Assembly (NCBI GenBank): GCA_014338405.1
Contig: JTDE01021385.1
Coordinates: forward strand, 84,518-148,517
Direction: 5' to 3'
DNA from: Paragonimus skrjabini miyazakii
Taxonomy: Eukaryota > Platyhelminthes > Trematoda > Plagiorchiida > Troglotrematidae
DNA: 64,000 nt
The position numbers and the translations under genes were made by a program. The notes beneath the pieces were generated by a model. The model was not told the origin of the DNA. It saw only the letters and a program-made list of their open reading frames with translations, and did not search any database. The stretch's first letter is position 1; each line of letters begins with the position of its first letter. Below are positions 62,913-64,000 of this stretch, piece after piece.

Positions 62913-64000
62913 GTAAGTGATGAAGGTTGGTGGACTAGCAAACGGTAATGCAGACATGCAGAACCTCGTGAACACTCTTCCATCACTTCACAGTAAATTG
63001 CACGAAGAGTTCGCGGTGGTAACAATCATTGACAGTATTTCTGTTTTTGTCTAAACTGATGCCTCGACTCACAAGTACATTCAATGAGATTGGTACTGGT
63101 AAGACCTATCCAATTAAAGATATATATATATATTTATAGACAACCGATAATCTTTGTTAAGGTTGATGCTTTTTCAATGAAGAAAGCGTCATCCAAGCGG
63201 AGCTATAATGCACCGAATAAAACCCTCTCTCTTTTTCTCGGATATAGGACAATGTAACAATGGTGAATTTGAGAACAGTTGTCATCTGCCCATTTCTGAA
63301 GGCTAGTCTCTAGATTATGCACTGGTTAACTATGGAAACCAGTGCCAACTGGAAACTGGTGCACGCTGGCAAAATACTGAAGCACTTTAATAAACCAAAA
63401 CAAAATCATATTTAGATAAAAGCAGAAGAATGAAGTTCGTTCAACACTTTCTTGTGTAGCCACTACTTAAGGTCTTTAGCCACATAGAGGGCAGTTTTCC
63501 GAAATGACTTGCAACTTTCAGCAAGTCTCACCAAACGCCGTAGGTTTTCCATGACCAAGTTGACTATTTATTCGTTTGCTATTAAGGAAGCGAATTGCTT
63601 ACAGTTTATTGTAGAGAAAAATTTCAAAATAATTGTTATTTTTGTTACCGGAACTCAATGTAATCGACAAACCAACAGCAATCAATTGAGATATTCATTC
63701 GAAAGCCATAAGGAAAAAACCACATTTAGTGTGAGACCTCTGCAACAAGCAGTGTAAACATGGATATGCTAATCAAAATTAAAAAAGCCCAGATTAAGTG
63801 GACAAGAACGGAGATAATCAAAATATGTATACGGAGAAGTATCGATTTATTTTGATAGTATTAGACACAGCAGAAGTTCCACTTGTGTAAAGGAGCTTTG
63901 TAATCAAACACGCATTAACTTGAGGGTGATCTAGTGCTCTGTGTATTGTAGTGGATCTAAACACTATACAAAATTCAGGTACGAACACAAGATCAAAAAG
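62913..64000. other. Intron after exon 17, nothing recognised
   Basis: AT-rich, with a (TA)n tract near 63119-63133. No downstream channel exon was found before the window ends. Confidence 0.55.

Noticed and set aside
1..64000. CRISPR arrays, operons, ribosome binding sites, prokaryotic origins
   Set aside because: The sequence is intron-rich animal DNA; no direct-repeat array or bacterial gene layout was seen.

Overview
The window looks like nuclear DNA of a digenean flatworm (fluke). The grounds are a recognisable voltage-gated calcium channel gene cut into tiny exons by long introns, and introns full of trematode-style repeats: Penelope-like elements, an RTE-type LINE, and tRNA-derived SINEs carrying hammerhead ribozymes as in the Schistosoma SM-alpha family. 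No prokaryotic, organellar or viral genes were seen. Species cannot be fixed from the sequence.

There is one host gene. On the + strand, 17 exons (4283 to 62912; about 1.9 kb coding, about 627 codons) encode the middle of a Cav2-type (non-L-type) calcium channel alpha-1 subunit: the end of the I-II linker, all of domain II (S1 to S6), a short II-III loop, and domain III from S1 to the pore. Reading phase matches across all 16 junctions. Exons for domain I, the rest of domain III, domain IV and the C-terminus are not in view and must lie outside.

The rest is intron and repeat. A tRNA-derived SINE of about 350 bp (called SINE-A here) occurs about 18 times on both strands, mostly truncated or decayed. 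Its full copies carry pol III A and B boxes and a compact type I hammerhead ribozyme, and several retain every core nucleotide. A second tRNA-headed repeat (SINE-B) occurs at 14.2, 16.6 and 26.3-26.6 kb. A third repeat of about 310 bp (repeat C) occurs at 30, 40, 46 and 50 kb. A GC-rich repeat (repeat D) has inverted copies at 11.3 and 48.5-49.2 kb; the second contains a 100-N gap with low-quality flanks. Penelope-like fragments lie at 2.2-3.3, 13.1, 14.5-15.4 and 62.1-62.5 kb. A decayed RTE-type LINE lies at 53.2-55.8 kb on the minus strand. Two foldback elements have apparent target-site duplications (20.9-21.2 and 34.9 kb).

The SINE ribozymes are the most interesting signal: sequence and pairing predict self-cleavage, and the palindromic stem III suggests they work as dimers. 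Within the channel, the short II-III loop and a frame-neutral 39-bp exon in the domain III S3-S4 linker are the main observations.
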